A stretch of 20,218 nucleotides of DNA from CAZUZS01 sp964624795. Lineage in GTDB: Bacteria; Calditrichota; Calditrichia; RBG-13-44-9. The translations under genes and the position numbers were made by a program. The stretch is taken from contig CAZUZS010000076.1 of assembly GCA_964624795.1 (NCBI GenBank), positions 1-20,218 on the forward strand, given 5' to 3'. Of the stretch, positions 6,228 to 13,887 are shown in pieces. Numbering within the stretch: the first letter of the stretch is position 1; every line of letters begins with the position of its first letter. The notes under the pieces were generated by a model. That model searched no databases. It was not told where the DNA came from and was given only the letters and a program-made list of their open reading frames with translations.

Positions 6228-8303
6228 CTATTTGACGAGCAGCATCTTCTTCGTGCGGCTGAAATGCGGGGTACTCAGGCGATAGAAATAAATTCCCGTA
6301 GCCAGTGACTGACCGTCAAATCTTATTGTATGTTCTCCCGACACCATTGTCTTGTTAACCAGAGTTTTGACTTCGCGACCCAGGGTATCGTAAACCCGAA
6401 TGGTCACCTTTTCCGAAACCGGAAGCTTAAATTTTATGGTTGTCTCCGGATTGAATGGATTCGGATAGTTCTGATTCAACTCATAGGAACCGGGAAGGGT
6501 TGCCGGATTTTGATTTCCCTGGTCAATGGCAGTGAGCTGGTTGGCATACGCGACAGCGCCTTCATAATCCACAATGTAATACCACCAGTTATTCAGCACA
6601 CCTTCGTAAACACCCTCAAAATGGGGCAGATGACCAAACCACCATTCCATGTAACCAAGCTGCGAACTTCCCCACTCGGTGCAGTTTATGGTGCGCGTCT
6701 GGTTGAGCAAAATTGGGTAGCGTTTCCAGTTATCCGCGTAGGTGAGGACGTAATGCGGATTGCTGTAATCATAATCCGAAGTTCCGTTGGGCGGATAATG
6801 AATGTTTCCAATGTGCGCGCCATCTGGAATTACATGGTCAATGCGGGTAAATAACTCCCAACTGTTGGGATTGGGATTGGTAATATCCCACCGCCCGTAA
6901 GCCTGCACCATAGTGCTTTCTGCGCGATGTCCCAGGCTGTGCATCGCCTCGGCAACACCCCGTTCATAATTCCAGCCCATCACTGATAGCAATTTTTCAA
7001 GGCCGGGATGTGCAAGCGGCGGAGAATTGTACCAAAAAGCTCCCGGACCCATTAGTTGTGATTCATACATCCCACCGAACGGGAAGGAATAAACCCAAAT
7101 TTCATTGATGACATTATTGTTGCGCTTGGTATCGAAATCGTAATAGTCCACCATAGCATTATAATCAAAGTGAATTCTACTTTCGATCTCGGCCATATAT
7201 TGCATCGTTCCCGGCGTATTTCTTCCGTATAATGCATTGTTGGATGGAGTCGCGTAGTAAATCAGAGAATCCATGCTGATAAGATGATTGTCGATGGTTG
7301 TCCAAATTTTATCATCGTCAACCGTTTCGACGATTTGGAAATGAACAACACCGTGGCTCGCCTGATTAAATTCTTCGATAATTTGTGCTACGAGATCGTG
7401 TGGGTTGGCCCACCCCCAAACCTGGTGAAATCTTCTATTATTAGTTGAATCAATGATCGGGTCCTGCAGCACCAGTGCCACTTTGACTGTCATGCTCGGT
7501 GCATTCGTGGATTGGAAATCATTCTCCACAGAAACATCTGCGGTACCGGTCAGGCTTCCTGAATTAGTGGCTGCAGTAACCATCGTACTCCCGATTGCCA
7601 CTCCGGTCAGCGTTCCGAATTCGCTCACCGTGGCAATGTTGTGATTAGCTGTGCTCCACAAAACCGGTTCGTTCAGTGTATATGGGTGTAGCTGGTTATT
7701 TTCGTCCATTGCCTTAACATGCAACTCCGTGCTGGTGCCCGGCAGCAGCCGCGGCGGATTGGGATAAATGTACAGAGACATCAGGTTGATAGTTGATATG
7801 AGTGCCCATTCGCCAATGTAAATAGATTGTGCCTGGGAATTGATTTCGGTAAAACGGACATATTTGCCTGCCGCTTCCCCTACCGTGGTAGAATCCAAAG
7901 CGAAAACCGGATGCGCACGTTGATCCACCAGCAACTGGTAGCTTCCGGTCTGATTATTCAGATCATCCATAGTGTTGGCGATTTCCAGGCTCCAATTGCC
8001 GACATTCAAAAAAAGCACCCTGCTTTCCGTAAACCTGACCGAATCGTTGAATACCAGCGTAATGATGAGCGAATCTTCGTTAATAGTGGTCGTCGAAAAC
8101 GGGTCGTCATCGAAGATGCTCTCCACATTTTCCGGTGTAAGAGATGGCTGTGCGATAACCTGTATGGTGCTATCGGTTATGCCCTGCAAAATATCTACCT
8201 TTTGGCGAATACTCACCTGGGCCTGCAGATCCGAATCTATGGCAAAGAGAAGAATGGCGAACAGAATTGTCCAAACAGTTATTATAGTCCTTTTAAAACG
8301 CAT
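6228..8303 (-). CDS. Secreted multidomain protein: discoidin-like + Big2 + unrecognised domain + Por-type sorting tail
   Basis: 691 residues. The signal peptide is about 1-29 (hydrophobic 8-22, cleavage after LQAQ). Residues ~50-170 resemble an F5/8-type C (discoidin-like) module, with SIFDDDPFST near the start and GKYVRFTEI and IYIGEWALI near the end. Residues ~173-260 are a bacterial Ig-like Big2 domain (LWSTANHNIATVSEFGTLTG). Residues ~272-592 are a domain I cannot assign; it is shared with the 344-residue protein encoded at 11588-12622 and holds EIWVYS (401), NYERGVAEA (445), H459, E462, HYPPNG (502), NC.EW (540-544) and NWW (572-574). Residues 606-691 are a C-terminal sorting domain with NQNYPNPFNP and a final KKMLLVK. 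A GGAGG SD 7 nt upstream fixes the ATG. Likely exported and held at the cell surface; the function of the central domain is unknown. Confidence 0.82.
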   Translation of the reverse strand: MRFKRTIITVWTILFAILLFAIDSDLQAQVSIRQKVDILQGITDSTIQVIAQPSLTPENVESIFDDDPFSTTTINEDSLIITLVFNDSVRFTESRVLFLNVGNWSLEIANTMDDLNNQTGSYQLLVDQRAHPVFALDSTTVGEAAGKYVRFTEINSQAQSIYIGEWALISTINLMSLYIYPNPPRLLPGTSTELHVKAMDENNQLHPYTLNEPVLWSTANHNIATVSEFGTLTGVAIGSTMVTAATNSGSLTGTADVSVENDFQSTNAPSMTVKVALVLQDPIIDSTNNRRFHQVWGWANPHDLVAQIIEEFNQASHGVVHFQIVETVDDDKIWTTIDNHLISMDSLIYYATPSNNALYGRNTPGTMQYMAEIESRIHFDYNAMVDYYDFDTKRNNNVINEIWVYSFPFGGMYESQLMGPGAFWYNSPPLAHPGLEKLLSVMGWNYERGVAEAMHSLGHRAESTMVQAYGRWDITNPNPNSWELFTRIDHVIPDGAHIGNIHYPPNGTSDYDYSNPHYVLTYADNWKRYPILLNQTRTINCTEWGSSQLGYMEWWFGHLPHFEGVYEGVLNNWWYYIVDYEGAVAYANQLTAIDQGNQNPATLPGSYELNQNYPNPFNPETTIKFKLPVSEKVTIRVYDTLGREVKTLVNKTMVSGEHTIRFDGQSLATGIYFYRLSTPHFSRTKKMLLVK

Positions 8304-8310
8304 CTTAATT

Positions 8311-8315
8311 CCTCC
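8311..8315 (-). promoter_or_regulatory. Strong Shine-Dalgarno GGAGG for the 691-residue secreted protein
   Basis: GGAGG in the minus strand lies 7 nt before the ATG at 8303 and settles that start, which also yields the signal peptide. Several neighbours lack such a site. Confidence 0.75.
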
Positions 8316-8345
8316 ATATTAGTAATTTCAAATTGCCCAGCCTTT

Positions 8346-11300
8346 TTATTTCGGATACAACTTAAGTGTCACGATTTTGTTTTTGCCGGTATTTATCGTA
8401 ATCTCATTTTTATTGAATTGAACAGGCTTCAACTCCTCTTCCAGGAAATTGGATGAATAGACTTTTTGTGGTTCGAATGGCAATGTCAATCGGGCCGTAG
8501 TGTCGACGCCACTGCTTTCATACCATTGCAATATCCATGCTCCCGGACCGTCTTCGGCCTGCTTGATGGTTGTCAGCACCAGCCTGGATGGCGCCAGGCA
8601 GACAAACGAATTGGTGAGCGGCAGTTTGCCCTTGTGGGTTTCAGCCGCTATCGCGATGAGCGGGTTATTGAATGCGTAGCCTTTTTCAACTGTTCCGGCA
8701 GTTTCCCAATTGCCGCCGTGCGGAAAAAGCGAGTACGATATAGAATGTTTGCCGCGGTCGGCGGTGGGATCCGGCCAGGTGGGAGAACGCAACAGCGAGA
8801 GCCGCATCACATTACCTTTGATATCGTACCCATATTTCGAATTGTTTATAAGGCTGACCCCATAATCATCTTTGGACAAATCGGCCCAACGCAATGCAGC
8901 GACTTCCCATTTGCCCTTATCGGCAGTTTTGGTTAGGTTGGTGGGCCGCTGGATTGTGGCATCAGGAATTTCATAGGTTGCCGTTTCAGCATTAACCGCC
9001 ACCGGAAAAGCAACCTTCAGCATGGTGTGCTCCTCCCACCAGTCTACGTCCGTTTTGAAATCGACGCGTGGTGTGTTGCAGTAAAGAATGATATCCTGCG
9101 TAAAAAAAGAAGTGGGAAAATCTTCGGTGGGAAAATCTTTCGTCACATGCGGATTCAGGAAATCGTGCTTCACTCGCAGAACGGCCCGTACCGGCCCGTT
9201 TTCCACAACCTCAATTCCTCGGAATTTTGTTTGGTAGCGACCCATTAGTCCAATATTCCACGCGTCCCATGCACTCGGCCGGTCTTCGAATAGCTGCAGC
9301 TCGTTACCCGGCCCGCTCAACACTTCCTTGCCCGTGGTTTTATCCAATATGCTTTTTATCCAGCCGGTTTCACTATCCGCGATTACCAGGAAGAATTTGT
9401 TCTCCAACGTGTTTTCCGAAATTCGCAGGTCGCTCCCTTGAGTTTTCGGCGGCTGTGCCCGCAGCTCATAAACCTTATACCCGATTGGCGGAACATCCCC
9501 CGCAATAAACAAGATCTCCCGCTCAAATTTGCCGGTTTGGACAACCTGGGATGGGATTTCATTTCCATCGGCGTCAAACACTGCGTAATCCTGATCATCG
9601 CCTTTTTCAAGCGAATATCGCACCACATCCGATCTCTGCCAGGAGAGCGGATTAAACACAACCAGCGGTTTCCCCTTTTTGACAGCATTGGTGTTAATAT
9701 TCTTTGCGATGGCTTGCAGCGACTGGCCAAGCTCAAACTCACCGATCTCCCGGGATTTTTTGTAATCTTCCCGGGCATCAAAATAGACTTCCCGGATGCT
9801 GGAACCCGGAAGAATATCGTGGAACTGGTTGAACATCACCTTTCGCCAGGCTTCCTGCAAATTTTGTTGCGGATATTCCCGACCGAACTGCCCGGCAATC
9901 GTGGCAAACTTTTCGGTGTTGGTAAGAAGCGTTTCCATTTGCCGGTTGGACTTTTTCATCTGCGCCTGGGTGGTCAGCGTGCCGCGATGATATTCCAGGT
10001 AAAGCTCGTCATCCCATACCGGCAGATCGGAGAGATCCTGCGACTTCAGCCAGTCGAGGTATTTTCCGGCGGTTTCGAATTCAATGGAAGGATAAATATA
10101 CAGATTTCTTAGCGCGTCGATGCGATCCAGCATCTCCATGGACGGGCCCCCGCCATGGTCCCCCACTCCAAACAGGACCAGCATTTTTGTGAAACCGGTG
10201 TTGGCATCGAACTGCCGCATCCAGTCCACCAGGCGGAACGGATCGCTCACTGTATTCACATAATCGAACGGGAAATAGCTGAGAATGCGGGAGCTGTCCG
10301 GGCCTTCCCACCAGAAAACCCGGTAGGGAAACACGTTGGTATCGTTCCACCCGATCTTCTGGGTAATGAATGCATCGATCCCCGCATTCAGGTAAAACTG
10401 CGGCATATTCCAGTTGTAGCCGAAAGAATCCGGGTTCCAGCCGATCTTCACCAGCTTACCGAAATTCTTTTGAAAATATTTCTGCGCATAAAGCAACTGC
10501 CTGGCCCACGAGACGCCATCCGGCAGATTGCAGTCAGGTTCAATCCACATGCCACCGATGACCTCCCAGCGGCCGTCTTTTACCCTTTTCCGGATATTTT
10601 CGAAAACTTGCGGGTAGAGAGTTTGCATCCACTCGTAATAACATGCCGAGCTTTGGGTGTAAGTAAAATCCGGGTATCTGTTCATAATATTGAAAACAGA
10701 AGAAAAGGTATTTTTGCAGACCTCCTTTGTCTCCGCTTTTCGCCACAGCCAGGCGGCATCGATGTGCGCGTTGGATGCAAATACCAGCGAGTATTGCCTG
10801 ACGAAGTCATTTACTTTCTTCAAGCTGGGCAGGATCTTTTCCACTGAGGCCGAAAACTTTTCCGGCTGCCCGTCCCGCAGGGCGTCCACATCCACTTCCA
10901 ACGCCGCATTTTGCAGAAGCTGGTTCAACTGCTTTTTGCGGCCGGCATCCATGTGCGACTTGTCGATTCCCGGGTCCACTTTCACCCGCGCATTTGTCTG
11001 GTAAGTATCGAATCCCAAGAGCTTTTGTCCCACCCGCAGGCTGGTGGTCAGATTTTTAACTGAACTCAACAGCGGTTGCAGGCTGACTGGTTCAATATTG
11101 GCGCGCAGTAAACGCAGGGGACCGCCGGTATTCATTGCTTTTATCAACAGGACGTATTTTTCACCCGGCTGGGCATCCTGACTTAAATCAAATTCACCAT
11201 CCCAGGGAAATTTGCCTTTTTCCTCGCCATTCACCCACAGGAAACCGTAATCGTCCACCGACACCAAAAATTTGAGAGTGCCTTCCACCTTTTTCCCACA

Positions 11301-11573
11301 AATTTGGGAAGGGACAGTCAATTCAGCTCGCAGCCAGCAGGAATCCACATAGAGGCGCTGATTAAAATCAAGCGGCTGCCAGTGGGATGCATCATAGCCG
11401 GGTGCCGCAATCTTTTGGAATGAATTGTCGCCGGATTCGAAATCAGTAGTGAACCTCCACCCTGTGACCGAATAAACAGTCAGCGAATCCAGTTGGCTAA
11501 CAAGGCGGTCAACATTGGTCTGCGCAAAAAGCAATGTTGAGAAGAGCAAGATCAATAGTACCCCTTTATGCAT
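8346..11573 (-). CDS. GH38 alpha-mannosidase, exported
   Basis: Retaining alpha-mannosidase of glycoside hydrolase family 38, 1075 residues. The signal peptide is 1-18 (LLILLFSTLLFAQ), with no lipobox cysteine and no C-terminal sorting tail, so a periplasmic location is likely. Residues ~30-165 form a jelly-roll domain with DASHWQPLDF and FLWVNGEEKG. The catalytic domain starts near 262. The zinc-binding HID is at 270-272 in NAHIDAAWLW, the nucleophile Asp is D382 in GWNPDSFGYN, and the metal-ligand His is H473 in GVGDHGGGP. The family blocks ELYLEYHRGT (523-532) and FNQFHDILPGSS (581-592) lead into the beta-sandwich C-terminal half. All key residues are present, so it should be active. A GGAGG SD 4 nt upstream fixes the start, 14 nt after the upstream gene's stop. 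The preferred alpha-mannose linkage cannot be read from sequence. Confidence 0.95.
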   Translation of the reverse strand: MHKGVLLILLFSTLLFAQTNVDRLVSQLDSLTVYSVTGWRFTTDFESGDNSFQKIAAPGYDASHWQPLDFNQRLYVDSCWLRAELTVPSQICGKKVEGTLKFLVSVDDYGFLWVNGEEKGKFPWDGEFDLSQDAQPGEKYVLLIKAMNTGGPLRLLRANIEPVSLQPLLSSVKNLTTSLRVGQKLLGFDTYQTNARVKVDPGIDKSHMDAGRKKQLNQLLQNAALEVDVDALRDGQPEKFSASVEKILPSLKKVNDFVRQYSLVFASNAHIDAAWLWRKAETKEVCKNTFSSVFNIMNRYPDFTYTQSSACYYEWMQTLYPQVFENIRKRVKDGRWEVIGGMWIEPDCNLPDGVSWARQLLYAQKYFQKNFGKLVKIGWNPDSFGYNWNMPQFYLNAGIDAFITQKIGWNDTNVFPYRVFWWEGPDSSRILSYFPFDYVNTVSDPFRLVDWMRQFDANTGFTKMLVLFGVGDHGGGPSMEMLDRIDALRNLYIYPSIEFETAGKYLDWLKSQDLSDLPVWDDELYLEYHRGTLTTQAQMKKSNRQMETLLTNTEKFATIAGQFGREYPQQNLQEAWRKVMFNQFHDILPGSSIREVYFDAREDYKKSREIGEFELGQSLQAIAKNINTNAVKKGKPLVVFNPLSWQRSDVVRYSLEKGDDQDYAVFDADGNEIPSQVVQTGKFEREILFIAGDVPPIGYKVYELRAQPPKTQGSDLRISENTLENKFFLVIADSETGWIKSILDKTTGKEVLSGPGNELQLFEDRPSAWDAWNIGLMGRYQTKFRGIEVVENGPVRAVLRVKHDFLNPHVTKDFPTEDFPTSFFTQDIILYCNTPRVDFKTDVDWWEEHTMLKVAFPVAVNAETATYEIPDATIQRPTNLTKTADKGKWEVAALRWADLSKDDYGVSLINNSKYGYDIKGNVMRLSLLRSPTWPDPTADRGKHSISYSLFPHGGNWETAGTVEKGYAFNNPLIAIAAETHKGKLPLTNSFVCLAPSRLVLTTIKQAEDGPGAWILQWYESSGVDTTARLTLPFEPQKVYSSNFLEEELKPVQFNKNEITINTGKNKIVTLKLYPK

Positions 11574-11577
11574 TTGG

Positions 11578-11582
11578 CCTCC
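11578..11582 (-). promoter_or_regulatory. Shine-Dalgarno GGAGG for the GH38 gene
   Basis: GGAGG in the minus strand lies 4 nt before the GH38 ATG at 11573 and 5 nt after the preceding gene's stop codon (11588-11590). Ribosomes ending the upstream gene are in place to reinitiate, which supports one mRNA. Confidence 0.7.
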
Positions 11583-11587
11583 ATTCG

Positions 11588-12622
11588 TTACAATTCGGTG
11601 AGCTTCTTTTTTTGAGACATCGCATTATCCCAGTCACCTATGAAAATCCACCAGTTAGCTAGCGGTTTCCCCTGGTAACTAAGCCCGTTGTCTTTCCCCG
11701 GCAGGCTTTGCATCCACAACAGGAACCAGTCCAGGCTGTTGCAATTCCAGCGCTCACAGTTCATTTTTTTCTTTTCACCGGAACCATCCGGTTTCCAATC
11801 TTCGATATCACTTTCCACATAGCGTTTGTTAGCCCAGTTGTAATCCTTCTCCCCATTAGGTGGATAGTGTGCCCAGCCGCAGCGTGGGACTATTATTTTA
11901 TGAGATACATCGCTGCCCACAAATTTTCCCCAGAATAGCAACCGATCCCACTCATCCTTCGGTGCATCATCCCGGCCGTCAACATAATTTAGCACCGCCT
12001 CAATCTGGTGCATATGATCTTCCACTGCCTCGGAGAGTCCGCGCTGGTAGTTATAATGGTAGAATGTGTAGGTCTTGCTGTAAACAGGCAGATCGTCTTC
12101 ATCCCGGTTACTGTTGCTTACATCTCCAAAAGGACCGGACATATTGGATTCCCACAGGTGCACTTTGCCACCGTGGTATGCCCACAACCAAATTTCTTTG
12201 ACTCCCTTATTTTCCACCCAGTCTTTGCCATTGATGCGTTCCACGATCGCCGCATAATCGGTCATGGGCGTTCTGCGAAGCAGCCGGCTTTTGGTAGGCA
12301 GCGGCTCCCGGAATTCATAAGTCTTTGCAATGGTGTATTTCAAACTGGGTTGGGCAGCAGAATTCTTGTAAGCATGGTAGCGGGAACCCTCCTCCAGTCT
12401 CTCGACCAGCCTTCGGGTGATGCTGTCCGTTTTATGTTGCGTAAACTCCAGGCTTTTTCCCCAATCGCCGGTTGCATCGATATCGATGTTTTCACCCTTG
12501 ACCGGGAAATATTTGACAACTACCACGGGTATTTCCATGGGGTAAACTTGCTGGTCAGCCTGCGCAAAAAGCGTGCATGTTAGCGTTAACAATACCTGAA
12601 AAACAAAAAAATAAGATTTCAT
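11588..12622 (-). CDS. Secreted single-domain protein of unrecognised family, related to the central domain of the 691-residue protein
   Basis: 344 residues. The signal peptide is 1-22 (FVFQVLLTLTCTLFAQA, cleavage near AQA/DQ), with no sorting tail, so it is probably periplasmic. The rest is one domain of about 315 residues aligning throughout with residues ~272-592 of the protein at 6228-8303. Shared blocks are EIWLWA (143), WESNMSGP (157), NYQRGLSEA (191), H205 and E208, HYPPNG (252) followed by DYNWAN, NCERW (288) and NWWIFIGDWDNAM (323). Invariant Glu, His and Cys in both copies suggest a catalytic or metal site, but no named family is recognised and no reaction is proposed. It sits between the oxidoreductase and GH38 genes. 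An AAGGTG SD lies 4 nt before the ATG. Confidence 0.75.
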   Translation of the reverse strand: MKSYFFVFQVLLTLTCTLFAQADQQVYPMEIPVVVVKYFPVKGENIDIDATGDWGKSLEFTQHKTDSITRRLVERLEEGSRYHAYKNSAAQPSLKYTIAKTYEFREPLPTKSRLLRRTPMTDYAAIVERINGKDWVENKGVKEIWLWAYHGGKVHLWESNMSGPFGDVSNSNRDEDDLPVYSKTYTFYHYNYQRGLSEAVEDHMHQIEAVLNYVDGRDDAPKDEWDRLLFWGKFVGSDVSHKIIVPRCGWAHYPPNGEKDYNWANKRYVESDIEDWKPDGSGEKKKMNCERWNCNSLDWFLLWMQSLPGKDNGLSYQGKPLANWWIFIGDWDNAMSQKKKLTEL

Positions 12623-12733
12623 AATTCACCTTATTTAGTTTGAAGTAAAATAAAGAATAATTTCGAAAATGCACAAGCTTTTTTAATGAAATTGAGCTTC
12701 TGCATCTTATGCGTCACGGCCATCTAAAATGAA
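12623..12733 (-). other. AT-rich 111-nt gap, largest in the array, with an imperfect hairpin
   Basis: This is the widest spacer in the minus-strand array. It carries an imperfect inverted repeat (GCACAAGCT at 12671-12679 against AGCTTCTGC at 12695-12703, one mismatch) and an AT-rich stretch just before the 344-residue gene. It is the most plausible place inside the array for a terminator or an internal promoter, but no clear -35/-10 pair can be supported. Confidence 0.3.
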
Positions 12734-13819
12734 TTATGGGGAGGCAACCACTCTTGCAGGTTTCTTTGTTCTTATCGATTCCCGAATCGCCTCCAATGTG
12801 GCAATAGTTTTAAATCCGTCTACCGCATCCGGCATGGGCACTTTCCCCTCCACCAGACAACGGGCAAAATATTCTGTGTAATTCACAAACTCGCCGGCAT
12901 GATGATTCACGCCTTCATACTGGAAATAGTGATAAACATCTTCGAAATAGGATTCAACCCGCTCCTCTTCCCCTTCGTATTTTTGCACAGATTCCAACTG
13001 GGGATATTTGGCGATGAAGGTTCCCTTTGCCCCGTGCAACGCAACTTCGATCCAAGGGCGATTTTGATGCGGCTGCTCAAGCCCGAAGAGACCCAACACC
13101 CGGCCAATGCGGCCGGTCTTAAATTTCATATTGACAATGAAGGTATCATTTCCCTGAAAGCCAGCCATTTCCCCGATCAACGATTTATCGCCGTAGGCGT
13201 GCACCTCTTCCACATCGCCCATATACCAGCGGATAAGATCCACAGGGTGGGAAGCACCGGCAAACAGCAAATCGAAACCGCCTTCCCCTGCCCATGCGCG
13301 ATTGCCATAAAACCAGCGCATATCATGTGTATAATATGTTTCGGCAAAATACACATCCGCCAGTTTCCCCATTTCAAAAGCTTTACGTTGCCGCTGCATT
13401 GGACCGAAAAAGCGGGAGCTCTGCCCGACCATCAGCCGCAGGTTCGGATACTTTTGTGCCAACCCGATCACCTGCCGGGCTTCTTCGAGTGAAGTCACCA
13501 GCGGTTTGGTACAAATGACATGCTTGCCGGCTTCGAAGCAGGTCCGGATGTGTTTCAGGTGCAACTGATCGGGTGTGTAGATTACTACGATATCGATATC
13601 CTGACGATAAACCATTTCTTCCAGGTTCTGAAAAGCGTTCGGAATTTGAAAATCTTGCTGCACTTCAAGAAGCAGATCGCGGTTCAAATCGCAAATTCCT
13701 GCAATGTGCAGCTCCGGGTGTCCGTGCAATCCTTTTACCAGACCCTTGCCCTCCCCCAGGCCGATGATGCCAATTCCAAAGGATTTGCCGATTTTGGTAT
13801 GCCGACCGTGACCTTCCAT
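12734..13819 (-). CDS. Gfo/Idh/MocA-family NAD(P)-dependent oxidoreductase
   Basis: 361 residues, usual length for the family, with no signal peptide, so cytoplasmic. The N-terminal Rossmann domain starts near residue 13 with GIGIIGLGEGKG (15-26) for dinucleotide binding and the acidic CDLNRD turn at 43-48 after beta-2. The family's EKP motif reads TKP at 104-106 (K105 conserved, Glu replaced by Thr). The helix with the conserved His is GASHPVDLIRW (188-198; H191 and D194). Family members oxidise or reduce a hydroxyl of a sugar, inositol or sugar-derived acid; some use NAD+-dependent transient oxidation to cleave glycosides. It is the only clearly cytoplasmic enzyme among the secreted ones, 68 nt after the upstream glycosidase gene. 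Substrate unknown. Confidence 0.9.
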   Translation of the reverse strand: MEGHGRHTKIGKSFGIGIIGLGEGKGLVKGLHGHPELHIAGICDLNRDLLLEVQQDFQIPNAFQNLEEMVYRQDIDIVVIYTPDQLHLKHIRTCFEAGKHVICTKPLVTSLEEARQVIGLAQKYPNLRLMVGQSSRFFGPMQRQRKAFEMGKLADVYFAETYYTHDMRWFYGNRAWAGEGGFDLLFAGASHPVDLIRWYMGDVEEVHAYGDKSLIGEMAGFQGNDTFIVNMKFKTGRIGRVLGLFGLEQPHQNRPWIEVALHGAKGTFIAKYPQLESVQKYEGEEERVESYFEDVYHYFQYEGVNHHAGEFVNYTEYFARCLVEGKVPMPDAVDGFKTIATLEAIRESIRTKKPARVVASP

Positions 13820-13887
13820 AATTGATCTTCACTTTATTTTGATTAAAGATTAACAGGGCAACAAACAGACTTTTGTGCTCCGGCTAA

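Noticed and set aside
7827..8456. 209-codon plus-strand frame over the end of the GH38 gene and the start of the Big2 gene
   Set aside because: It spans two well-supported minus-strand genes and the gap between them, has no recognisable domain, and looks like an antisense shadow.
10155..10847. 230-codon plus-strand frame inside the GH38 gene
   Set aside because: It is antisense to the catalytic domain that holds all GH38 active-site residues; low-complexity His/Pro/Arg-rich translation without a domain.
11588..12622. Lipoprotein signal in the 344-residue protein (Cys16 in LTLTC)
   Set aside because: The residues before the Cys (T-L-T) do not fit a lipobox, and a normal signal peptidase I site (AQA/DQ) follows.
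12623..12733. Internal promoter upstream of the 344-residue gene
   Set aside because: The spacer is AT-rich, but no -35/-10 pair with acceptable spacing, or Bacteroidetes-type -33/-7 pair, could be supported by eye.
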